This document shows positions 9,696 to 18,761 of a DNA stretch of 64,000 nucleotides, piece after piece. The position numbers and the translations under genes were made by a program. The DNA comes from Zingiber officinale (taxonomy: Eukaryota; Streptophyta; Magnoliopsida; Zingiberales; Zingiberaceae), in assembly GCF_018446385.1 (NCBI RefSeq), contig NC_055990.1, forward strand, positions 140,318,996 through 140,382,995, written 5' to 3'. The notes beneath the pieces are model-generated. The model saw only the letters and a program-made list of their open reading frames with translations. It had not been told where the DNA came from and did no database searches. Numbering within the stretch: the first letter of the stretch is position 1; the number at the start of each line of letters is the position of its first letter.

Positions 9696-12123
9696 TCAAG
9701 GCTGAGGATCTGGAGGAGTTACATCACTCGGGGCAGGAGTTGGAAGAGCCAAAAAGTTGTTGTCTGAGGGAAAGGATGGGAAGGCTACATCAGGAACCTC
9801 ATCTAGCAGGCGCTCCCTATCCAGGAAGTTAGCTGGGGGTGGAGTGAAGAAGTTTTTGCTCAAACAGTTGGCGCACCGCGCCCACGCCCCCATAGCAGAC
9901 CATTCGGTCGGCAAAGTCCCCTATTTTATTCTGGAACAAGGGAGACTTAATGTACGAGAGCCTATAAGCTTCGAGATGCTCGCCTTCGCCTGATTAATAC
10001 TTCACCAATTCCACCCGCACTTCCTCTGTAGAAGCCAGGGCCAGAGCCTTCTCTTGCTTTAACTGGGAAGCCTCTGTTTGTGCCTTGTGGAGATCTGCTT
10101 GGAGGGACTTAATGGTGGCCTGGTCCTGATCCTGCTGAGCCTTGAAGGTCCTCTCCTGGCCAGCACTGGCGGCCAGGTCTGCTCGGGCAACAGTCAGATC
10201 TTTCTGCAGAGTCTTCTGAGTCTCTTGAAGTGTTTGCAGGTCTGCAGAAAGAGAGGCCAACTTGGAGTCTTTCTCCTTCAATTCATCCGCCAGCTGACGG
10301 CGACGTTGCCCCTCGGAGTTCAGCTTCGAGTCGCTAGTCTGCAGGGCCGACTGCAGTTCTTTTATTTTCTTGGTGGTCTCCTGAGCCAAGTCCCTAGCGG
10401 TTTGAGCCGAGCCCTCGACCGTGTATAAGTAAGAATCCAGAGGATCAAATGGGTCACGGGGAGTCCGGGGCAACTCTAATTCCCGGACGCGAGCCTTCAG
10501 TGACTCAATTTCTTGGAGCAGGCCAACGGCAAAATGAGTCAAGCATAAGCTGCTGGAGCAGGCCTACTCGACAAAAAGAAGAAAATCAGCAATAATATCT
10601 GAACTAAGTCTAGAAAAGGAAAACCTACCGATATGATGTGACGGGAAGCCAGATCCAGACTCTCCCATCGAGAGTCGGCACAGAACTGATCATTAGCTGA
10701 TCGCCAAAGGGTGGCTAAGTTGTCGAGCAGCTGAATTTTACCGCGAACTGGAGGGTCACCAGTCTCTGTTGAAGTCCCCACCGGATCTGATTCAACCTCA
10801 GAAGGAAGGCACCAGGAAGATGTGAAATCCTGCTCGTTCCTTTGGGGTCGGGCCCTGGTGTGAGTAGATAATGACGAAGGGACAGCAGGTAGAGAAGGGG
10901 ACGCAGAACCCCCGGGCTAGTCTCCAGTAGAAGGGCCAACCTGCTCCGGAGCCAAAACCCGAACGGGAGTAGGGGCCGGAACTTCTGCTACCTAAGGGGA
11001 TGTCAGAGCAGGAACTCGGGGTATTGACACTTGGACTTTGGGACGCTTGGAAGAAGCCCGTTCGGGCCGGTGATGCGGAGAAGCCTGAGCTGAAGGCGCA
11101 ACTTTCTTGCGTTTGCGCTGGAGTCGCAGATGTTTGTCCGGAGGCGGGGAGGGAGCCCTCTCTTCTTCAATGGGCTCCAGAGCTGTAGGGACAACTTCAG
11201 AAGGACCCGTTGGCAAAAGCAGCGGGGTGGAGGAGGCCGAAGGTTCCGCCGCGCTCGCAATCTCGTGAGAGGATGTAGCCGAGGGAGCAGCCAGGCCCTT
11301 CGCAACCTCATCCCCCATAGCCTGCAGAAGGTCGCTGGGCATGCGGGCTGACCCCTTTGAGTAAGCCCGGAACATAGCAGCCTCTGCAGAGCAAGAAGAA
11401 AATATTTCAGTTAGTGAAGACCAACCGAAGGAAGAACAGCATCTTACCAAAAGGAGCTCCTACGTCTGCTGGGACCAGGCTGAGCCCGAAGAAGTGCAAA
11501 AAACCTTCTTGTAATATCACAGAAAAAAGAAGTTGCACTCCCTGTTACTTCTCGGCAGCCATATGACAGGCTGGATGATGAGTATAGTCGCGTAACTCAA
11601 AGGGGGAGGGCAAAGCGGATCGCCATTGGGTCGGCCAGGTCACCAACCCAGGCAGGCGGATAAAGAAAAAGCGGGGTTTCCAACCTTTATTGGAAGAAGG
11701 CATATCGACTAAGAATTTGCACCCAACCCTGGATTGTACCATAAACACGCCAGGCTCGGAGCGTTTCAATGAGTAGAAATGGTGGAAAAGTTCGACAGTT
11801 AAGGGAATTTGGTACACCCTACAGAGGATGACCATACCACAGATGGAACGAATTGCGTTGGGCGGGAACTGTTAAAGAGGGGCCCTAAAGTATTGACTCA
11901 GAGAAGAGAATATGGGATGAAGAGGAAAACGAAGACCTCCCAAGAGTTGGTCCTTGAAGGTTAGAAAACCTTGAGGAGGGGAGGAAAGGTGCTCAGTTGG
12001 TTTGGGAGCACACAGTTGATACTCACTAGGGAGATGCAGGTTCTCCCGAATCATAGCTAGGTCACTACTATCTACATCGGATACATAATACAAATACCAG
12101 GGGACTATGTTACCTTCCGCCAT
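9696..12123 (-). pseudogene. antisense gene copy B: gypsy-type transposase-like domain plus coiled coil, 3 exons
   Basis: Exon 1 (12123-11448) starts MAEGNIVPWYLYY and carries the same domain as copy A (LLGGLRFPLHPIF, then FPPNAIRSICGMVIL, HHFYSLKRSEPG). A TAA just before FPPNAIR interrupts it in frame. Intron 1 is 11447-11384 (GTAAGA..CTGCAG, 64 bp, phase 1). Exon 2 (11383-10629) is Ser/Pro-rich with a basic RLQRKRKK stretch that could be a nuclear signal. Intron 2 is 10628-10564 (GTAGGT..GAGTAG, 65 bp, phase 0). Exon 3 (10563-9696) is a long coiled coil (LQEIESLKARVRELE onward), then VRQLFEQ and, after a one-base frameshift near 9843, FLDRERLLDEVPD. It is a tandem sister of copy A with the same intron phases and C-terminal motif. 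Confidence 0.77.
11384..11447 (-). other. intron 1 of antisense gene copy B
   Basis: The minus strand gives TTTTG|GTAAGATG at the donor and CTTGCTCTGCAG|AG at the acceptor, with a pyrimidine-rich tract and a CTAAC-like branch site (cactaactg). It splits a codon after base 1, as in copies A and C. Confidence 0.72.
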
Positions 12124-12271
12124 CGGAGAATAGACTAAGGAGGAAGACGAAGACGAAGAGAAGAAGTGCTCGCAGGTAACGACCAGGGAGGAACTTAAGA
12201 GACATAACAAGAAGCGACAGAGTCGAATAACGATAGTAAGGTGAGAAGGTGATGACGGACGGCCTTTAGGG

Positions 12272-12280
12272 CTTATAAAG
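12272..12280 (-). promoter_or_regulatory. TATA-like element of antisense gene copy B
   Basis: The minus strand reads CTTTATAAG, 149 nt before the ATG at 12123. The distance matches copy A (142 nt). A second TATAAAAA lies at 12473-12480 on the same strand and is a weaker candidate because of its distance. Confidence 0.5.
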
Positions 12281-12827
12281 AAAAGCTCCTAGGGAGCATC
12301 GAAAGGAGAAAAGAATGCGCGGTAATTTGAGTCATCAGATCTAGGGTAGCATGCTAAAAGGCGTTGATCAGATACAAAGGTGGTATAAGGTCGTGGGGCA
12401 CGTGTCGCTTCCCTAGGAAAGGCATTAAAAAAGTCTTAATGATGGATGTGATAAGGAAATCGTGAAAAGGGATTTTTATACGGTCTCATTCCGGCGCGCG
12501 AAGAGCATACGTCAGCAAGAAAGGTAGTCATACGGTTACCTTGGGAAAAGCAAGACCATGCGTCATGATTATAAAACCACCTCGAGAAAAAGGAAGGGAG
12601 ACGAAGGAACTCAAGGATTCAAATTTGGCGTTTTTTTAGATTAGAAGTAAACAAATGTGGTTCTAATTAAAATTTGCTTGAGGCATATGCATGAAACAAC
12701 GCAAGTAGCGAATAGTCGACCAGTCACCTACAGCACAGCATCCAGGTGGGAATTTCCAGAACGGTCTCTAGACCAAACTGCCACTGTCCAGCCCTTTTCT
12801 AGGTCAGCCCAGAAGAATTTCTTCAGA
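12281..12827. other. upstream region of antisense gene B, no gene seen
   Basis: Non-coding sequence between the copy B promoter and the minisatellite. It holds several ACGT cores and a gaaaagg-type purine-rich stretch. I see no open frame with a recognisable domain. Confidence 0.5.
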
Positions 12828-14215
12828 TCATCTAGGTCGGTGTCCCAGACTCTCGCCCCAGTGTGAGTTATAAGTGAGCATGCTCTCACGCCCAACGATC
12901 GTCCAGGTCGGTGTCCCAGACTCTCGCCCCAGTTCGAGTTATAAGTGAGCATGCTCTCACGCCCAACGACCGTCCAGGTCGGTGTTCCAGACTCTAGCCC
13001 CAGTGCGAGTTATAAGTGAGCATGCTCTCACGCCCAACGGTCGTCCAGGTCGAGTCCCAAACTCTCTCCCTAGTGCAAGTTATAAGTGAGCATGCTCTCA
13101 CGCCCAACGACCGTCCAGGTCAGGTCCCAGACTCTCGCCCTAGTGTGAGTTATAAGTGAGCATGCTCTCATGCCCAACGACCGTCCAGGTCGGTGTCCCA
13201 GACTCTCGCCCCAGTGCGAGTTATAAGTGAGCATGCTCTCACGCCCAACGACCATCCAGATCAGGTCCCAGACTCTCATCCTAGTGTGAGTTATAAGTGA
13301 GCATGCTCTCACGCCTAACGATCGTCCAGGTCGGTGTCCCAGACTCTCACCCTAGTGCGAGTTATAAGTGAGCATGCTCTCACGCCCAACGACCGTCTAG
13401 GTTGGGTCCTCGACTTTTGCCTCAGTGCGAGTTATAAGTGAGCGTGCTCTCACGCCCAACGACCGTTCAGGTCAGGTCCCAGACTCTCGCCCCAGTGCGA
13501 GTTATAAGTGAGCATGCTCTCACACCCAACGATCGTCCAGGTCGGTGTCCCAGACTCTCGCCTCAATGCAAGTTATAAGTGAGCATGCTCTCATGACCAA
13601 CGACCGTCCAGGTCGGGTCCCCGACTCTCGCCCCAGTGCGAGTTATAAGTGAGCATGCTCTCACGCCCAACGATTGTCTAGGTCGGGTCCCAGACTCTCG
13701 CCCCAATGCGAGTTATAAGTGAGCATGCACTCACGCCCAACGACCATCCAGGTCGGTGTCCCAGACTCTCGCCCCAGTGCGAGTTATAAGTGAGCATGCT
13801 CTCACGCTTAATGACCGTCCAGGTCGGGTCTAAGACTCTCGCCCCAGTGCGAATTATAAGTGAGCATGCTCTCACACCCAACAACCATCCAGGTCAGGTC
13901 CCAGACTCTCGTCCCAGTGCGAGTTATAAGTGAGTATGCTCTCACGCCCAACGACCGTCCAGGTCGGGTCCCAGACTCTCGCCCTAGTGCGAGTTATAAG
14001 TGAGCATGCTCTCACGTCCAACGACCGTCCAAGTCGGGTCCCAGACTCTCGCCCAGTGCGAGTTATAAGTGAGCATTCTCTCACACCCAACGACCATCCA
14101 AGTCGGGTCCCAGACTCTCGCCCCAGTGCGAGTTACAAGTGAGCATGCTCTCACGCCCAACGACCGTCCAGGTCGGTGTCCCAAACTCTTGCCTCAGGGC
14201 GAGTTATAAGTGACC
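12828..14215. repeat. 70-71 bp minisatellite, about 20 copies
   Basis: The unit contains GTCCAGGTCGG(G)TCCCAGACTCTCG, CCCCAGTGCGAGTTATAAG and TGAGCATGCTCTCACGCCCAACGACC. Period is 70 or 71 bp, measured from successive copies of GTCCAGGT at 12901, 12972, 13043 and 13113. Each copy has the palindrome GAGCATGCTC. Copies differ by point changes and by TCGGTGTCCC against TCGGGTCCC. The array lies between antisense copy B and the small coiled-coil ORF. Apparent ORFs with repeated RACSLIT or GRSLGV are artefacts of the repeat. Confidence 0.95.
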
Positions 14216-14589
14216 TGGCCCTCACGATCAACAACTCTCTTGGTCAGTATTTCCTCCTCTTACCTTAATGTGAATCCACACGGTATTCTTTCGTACTCAA
14301 CTGCCTTGTAGCCGTATTTCTGTTGCCAATATGGGATGCAAATAGGCAAGTCTGTACCAACCACTACTATTCTGCTCCTTTTTGGTAAGAGAGGGTAAGC
14401 AAATTATCCTTTTTTAACTTATCTTTTCTAATACTATGATAAACAAGGAAATACTGGCCCACAACCATGGAAGTGGACAGTGTAAGGAATATTATTTAAT
14501 AGAAGTTGGAGTACAGACTTAATACAGACATACAAAGAGAAGAGCCTATCTCAGTCTAGATTATCATGACAAGATCCAGCACCAGGGAC
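14216..14589. other. spacer after minisatellite, no gene seen
   Basis: Non-coding. The first bases continue a degenerate last repeat unit (GAGTTATAAGTGACCTGG), then unique sequence with a T-rich tract (14400-14440). Confidence 0.5.
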
Positions 14590-14949
14590 CTAACCCCTTT
14601 TCGCCAGTTGCATTTGAGCTTGAGCTAGTTCTTCTTTGAGTAGCTTGAGGGTGGTTTGCAGTTGGTCAATGGTTTCATCTTTTATCCGGCCTTCCTCTTG
14701 CAAGATAGCTATATCATCCTCATGTCGCAGCTTCAGGTAGGCGATATAATGGGTCTGGCTGTTCAAGTCTGCGCGTGCCTTGTGCTTTAAAGCTAGCTCG
14801 GCTCGAGTCTTGGATTTGGCAGCTTGCCAGAGCTCCTCCATTTCCCTGCGAAGTGAAGTTTGAAGGTCCCTACTTAGGGTCATTTCAAGCAAGACTTCTT
14901 CTTTCAGAGCAAGTGGGTGGTGCAAAGAGGATAGCTCATCTGTTTCCAT
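14590..14949 (-). CDS. small coiled-coil protein of the gypsy-like element
   Basis: 119 residues from an ATG, almost wholly alpha-helical: alternating Glu/Lys/Leu heptads from SRDLQTSLRREMEELW to LKEELAQAQMQLAKRG. It lies antisense to the LTR, about 350 bp from it, and is uninterrupted. It resembles the coiled-coil exon of copies A and B in composition but has no transposase-like domain. It could be a separate small ORF of the element or the remnant of a third copy whose first exons were lost to the minisatellite. No function can be assigned. Confidence 0.5.
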   Translation of the reverse strand: METDELSSLHHPLALKEEVLLEMTLSRDLQTSLRREMEELWQAAKSKTRAELALKHKARADLNSQTHYIAYLKLRHEDDIAILQEEGRIKDETIDQLQTTLKLLKEELAQAQMQLAKRG

Positions 14950-15282
14950 GAGCGTGAGGGAAAGTTTGAAAGGAAAGTGAAAGTATACATGACCCTCTTA
15001 TAAGGAAGGGGAAGGTGAAGGGATTACCTCGGAACATGGAATGACGCTTGGGAAGCCGCACGGCATTTATGAGAGAAAGTGACATGATCAAAAATCGAAG
15101 AATCAGTACACACCATAAAATCCCGCCTATCTTTTAGGGAAGGCAATGAATGCCGCATGAGATATCAGGAGAAGGGTTCGCATGTAGAGAGATGCAAAGG
15201 CCAGGTCAGGTGTGAAGACTAGGTCAGGAAACTACAAGACTTAGGTCTAGTCAGTCGAACTAGCGCCTCCTTCGACTAGACT

Positions 15283-15297
15283 TGAGGGGGAGGATTG
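15283..15297 (+). other. polypurine tract before 3' LTR
   Basis: The sequence TTGAGGGGGAGGA stands directly before the LTR start at 15298. A PPT on the plus strand makes the LTR a 3' LTR and sets the orientation of the element as plus. Confidence 0.8.
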
Positions 15298-15499
15298 TGA
15301 TACAGTGCATAAGAGGGGGATCGGGCAGCTAACGTGGTCAAGAGTCAAGCCCATGGGATGGTCAGAAGTCCAGCCCCCGTGGAAGTCAGAAGTCAAGATT
15401 ACGTGACATTAGTCAAATCCCAGCCTATGTGGTAGTCAAAGGTCGAGATTACAAGTGGGACAGGATCTGGCCTCTGTGGCAATTAGGGGTCGGGCCCAC

Positions 15500-16320
15500 A
15501 GGTCAGGGCTTATAGCCTTGTGGTAAGGACACATGGGCAGGCGTACAGGTTGGGAGGTGCCAACCAAGGATACAGGTTAGGACTTATAGCCTTGCGGCAC
15601 AGGATACATCGACAAGCATACAGGTCGAAATGTGTCAGCCAAGGATACAGGTCAGGTCTGATAGCCTTGCAGCATAGGATACATGGATAAGCGTACAGGT
15701 CGGGATGTACCAGCCAATGAGGCAGGTTAGGACTTATAGCCTTGCGGCACAGGATACATGGACAAGCGTATAGGTCGAAATGTGTCAGCCAAGGATACAG
15801 GTCAAGTCTGATAGCCTTGCGGCATAGGATACATGGACAAGCGTACAGGTCGGGATGTGCCAGCCAAGGAGGCAGGTTAGGACTTATAGCCTTGCGGCAT
15901 AGGATGCATGGTCAAGCATACAGATCGGGATGTGTCAACCAAGGATACAGGTCAGGACTTATAGCCTTGCGGCACAGGATACATGGACAAGCGTACAAGT
16001 CGAAATGTGCCAGCCAAGGATATAGGTCAAGTTTGATAGCCTTGCGGCACAAGATACATGGACAAGCGTACAGGTCGGGATATGCCAGCCAAGGAGGTAG
16101 GTCAGGACTTATAGCCTTGCGGCACAGGATGCATGGTCAAGTGTACAGATCGGGATGTGTCAACCAAGGATACAGGTCAGGACTTATAGCCTTGCGGCAC
16201 AGGATACATGGACAAGCGTACAGGTCAAAATGTGCCAACCAAGGATACAGGCCAGGACTTATAGCCCTGCGGCACAAGACACATGGACAAACGTACAGGT
16301 CGCGAGGCAAGGAGGCGATA
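15500..16320. repeat. 75-78 bp tandem repeat in U3, about 11 copies
   Basis: The unit contains CTTATAGCCTTGCGGCACAG, GATACATGGACAAGCGTACA and GGTCGGGATGTGCCAGCCAA. The reverse complement, in six copies, lies in the solo LTR at 33030-33465. A 203-residue frame (15742-16353) with RHRIHGQAYRS periods is an effect of the repeat and not a gene. Confidence 0.92.
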
Positions 16321-16697
16321 ACAGGTAAGGCAGGTCGGGAATTTACAAGATAAGACACACAGAACAGGTCTAGATGTACAGGTTTGGGTTCAGGAGACGG
16401 CAAACACAAGATAGATAAAGGTCTGCGCTCACAGATCGGAGTCGGCAAGTATAAAGACCCAGCCTAGGGATCACGCACGGGGAGATCAGGAACTACACGA
16501 CAAGCAAGCAAGGGAATCCTAACCACCTGTCAGAGAATAATCAAAGTGTCAGGGAATATGTCGACGATCGGGGGTTCACTGCCCCCTCGGTTCTTCCGCC
16601 AGCCTATGGGAGGATGCCACGTGTCATTCACTGCCAGACAAAGCCTGACATCCGATATTCCCTGACAACCGCCAGACTCCGAAAGCACCCGTTGTAG

Positions 16698-16705
16698 TAT
16701 AAAAA
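16698..16705 (+). promoter_or_regulatory. LTR TATA box
   Basis: TATAAAAA followed by GGAATG, in the expected U3/R position. The solo LTR at 32123 has the same element on its minus strand at 32458-32465. Confidence 0.75.
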
Positions 16706-17314
16706 GGAATGTTTTGTCCCTTACGCAGGTACACGCACTCACCTTTTCGTACTCGTCCTTTACTTTTCATTTTTTCCTTTTACTTCTGGGGATAAAGTAC
16801 CTGACTTGAGCGTCGGAGGGCTTGATCCGGAGACTTTTTCCCTGATTTCTGGTCTCTAATGACTCGTGAGCTCGTCTGAATGTGCGTAGAGCCCTCGCTT
16901 CATCATTTTCGTCATCACCCCCCGTCATCCGCCCTTGTGAGCTCTTGAGGAGGGTGCCAGATCGACCCGGCTTCACAGCGACTCTCCATCAACACCAGCT
17001 ACAGCGCGGCCTGCTTTCATCCGACTCAGCTTCCGGACGGGATCATATGCCTTTCTACCATCATGCATCAGATGTCAAACAACTGCAAGTTGACAATTGC
17101 ATTTTATCTTTCAAGGAACATCTTAGTCGATTTACATTGCATATGTGATTTACCTAAATCCTAAACTATAACCTGAGTAGGGAATTATCTTAAATGGATT
17201 ATGTAACCAATGTTATAGTATTGTATTTGTTAGAACTTTCATTTGACATGGCTTGTTCACAAGCGCACCTTTTCAAAAACTGCTTTTCATTTGCTCTATG
17301 ATCTGATTGTCCAG

Positions 17315-17496
17315 GAGCACTATTGACGGGAGGTTTACTATGTGAATATGTTTCAGCAAACAAAGTTTTGAAGGATATCATCAGTCCAGCGTACATCCAC
17401 GAAACAGGGACTGCTGAGTCTCTAAATGCACAAACAGGTCTGCAAAATCAAGATTTAGTCCCCAACTCCGATTCTGAATTGGAGGCTAAAAACTGA
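17315..17496 (+). CDS. probable last exon of an unrecognised host gene
   Basis: A classic acceptor (TCTATGATCTGATTGTCCAG) ends at 17314. The frame that follows reads ALLTGGLLCEYVSANKVLKD, then IISPAYIHETGTAESLNAQT and on to ELEAKN and TGA at 17494-17496: 60 codons with no stop, of non-repeat composition. The T-rich intron-like sequence before it has no open frame. The upstream exons would lie to the left, where only the gypsy-like element and the copia element stand, so the gene is either split by a very long insertion or truncated. I do not recognise the protein. A short hydrophobic segment (ALLTGGLL) opens the exon. Confidence 0.5.
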
Positions 17497-17752
17497 AGCC
17501 TACCACTAGGTGAATTTCCATTTAGATTAGTGTTTAGTTAGAATAATTAGAATAAAATTTTTTATGCTTTATTGATGTTTCTCCTGTTCATATTTTTCAC
17601 TTGGGTAGTCGTGAATTTTGGTGGCTTTGCAACAAGTTTATAGTTTGAATGATCTGACTACTAAAGCATATGTATATGTGTCATTGTGGCAGATTTAGAT
17701 CTATAAACAGGATGGATAGAACTCTTTTGGTCAAGACTTGTTTTCAAGAAAG
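17497..17752. other. possible 3' UTR and flank of the exon at 17315-17496
   Basis: AT-rich, with T-rich stretches and AATAAAAT at 17550-17557 that could act as a poly(A) signal. It ends at the target duplication GAAAG (17748-17752) of the next element. Confidence 0.4.
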
Positions 17753-18761
17753 GGTTGGAAAATTAGTTTTGGTGATCAATAAATTAATAGGTATAAGCCA
17801 CTATTTCATGAGTAGACCGTCGTCGTAAATTAATTTCTTGAGTGAATAAGAAATTAATGTCTAATGAAATATTGGTCTAATATAATTGGACGGAAGTTTG
17901 ACTCACATATGAGTTGGATTCATAGATGAACGCTAATTCAAGTATGTGGAACCATTGAGAGGTATGAAAATATAATTAATTTCATTAATTAATTGATTGA
18001 CTGATTAAATGATTAATCATTGTGATATTAATTAATTGATTAATTAATATTTATAATCAATTAACTAAATAGTTAATCAAATTAATTAATTAATTAAATT
18101 AATCATAATGAAAAGGTTTAAGTGAAAAGATTTATGGGAAAAGATACATCTCATATCCTTTAATCTATTGGGAGAAACCTTTCACCTCTTAAAAATAACC
18201 GTTCATTCATATAAAATAAACATCATTCCTTCCACTCAACTCACTCAATTCTCAAGTTGTAAATTATACTCGAGTTCTCTTCTCTCTTTCCTCTCTTAAG
18301 AGTTTCAAGACTTCGAAAGTTCAACAGGGCTCGAAATTTGGAGTACTATTTCAAGATGCAAATCGTTGTATCTTGGGAGACGATTGCCAATAAACCGTAA
18401 GCACCTGGGCGGAGCAATATTGTCTTAAGGAAAGAAGGCCTAGCCTTCACCTCAACTTTAATACTCTTATCCTTAGGGATAAGTTTACCCAAAAGAGTTG
18501 TATCGATATCCGAAGGGATAACTCGATAACCGACGAGATTAGGTCGGTAACGACGATACCAAGACGGGTATGTCCCTTACCCAAAGGGGTACTTTGATTA
18601 CTTAAAAGGGATATTAAGAGTATAAATGAGACAAAGTCTACATTATCATACCGATATCCACCGATTAGAGTCATCGACTCGTCGTCGAGATGATTAATTG
18701 GGCCCAACTGTTGGATCTCAACACCGAAAATCCATATACACATCAGATAAAATTACCAACA
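17753..18761 (+). repeat. 5' LTR of non-coding element
   Basis: Matches 20813-21797 along its length, from TTGG-AAATTAGTTTTGGT to CATCAGATAAAATTACCAACA-like ends. It includes a TAAT/ATTA-rich stretch (17970-18110) and a CTCAAGTTGTRAATT-CTCGAG block. A related LTR stands in the remorin intron. Confidence 0.88.

Larger units (their letters stand above)
6364..17045 (+). mobile_element. gypsy-like (Tat-clade style) element, 3' portion with antisense genes
   Basis: A plus-strand 3' LTR (15298-17045) is preceded by a purine-rich PPT (about 15283-15294). Upstream lie only minus-strand genes: two tandem copies of a spliced gene (12123-9696 and 8887-6554) and a small coiled-coil ORF (14949-14590). 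No pol or gag is seen, so that part must be left of the copia element that interrupts it at 6363, or missing. Antisense ORFs next to the 3' LTR are known in Tat-lineage Ty3/gypsy elements; assignment to that clade is inference. The flank after the LTR is TATGC (17046-17050), the expected target duplication. Confidence 0.7.
15298..17045 (+). repeat. 3' LTR of gypsy-like element
   Basis: It starts TGATACAGTGC and ends ACGGGATCA; length 1748 bp. The ends are fixed by comparison with the solo LTR of the same family at 32123-33731. U3 has tandem ACGT/TTGAC units (15330-15500) and a 75-bp tandem repeat (15500-16320). A TATA box follows at 16698-16705. The 5' LTR is not in the window. Confidence 0.88.

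Noticed and set aside
12828..14215. Regular repeats reminiscent of a CRISPR array
   Set aside because: The whole 70-bp unit is repeated with no unique spacers, and the context is a plant retrotransposon. It is a minisatellite.
15742..16353. 203-codon plus-strand frame with a repeated motif RHRIHGQAYRS
   Set aside because: The frame exists because the 75-bp repeat has no stop in that phase. Periodicity matches the DNA repeat and the opposite strand is open too.
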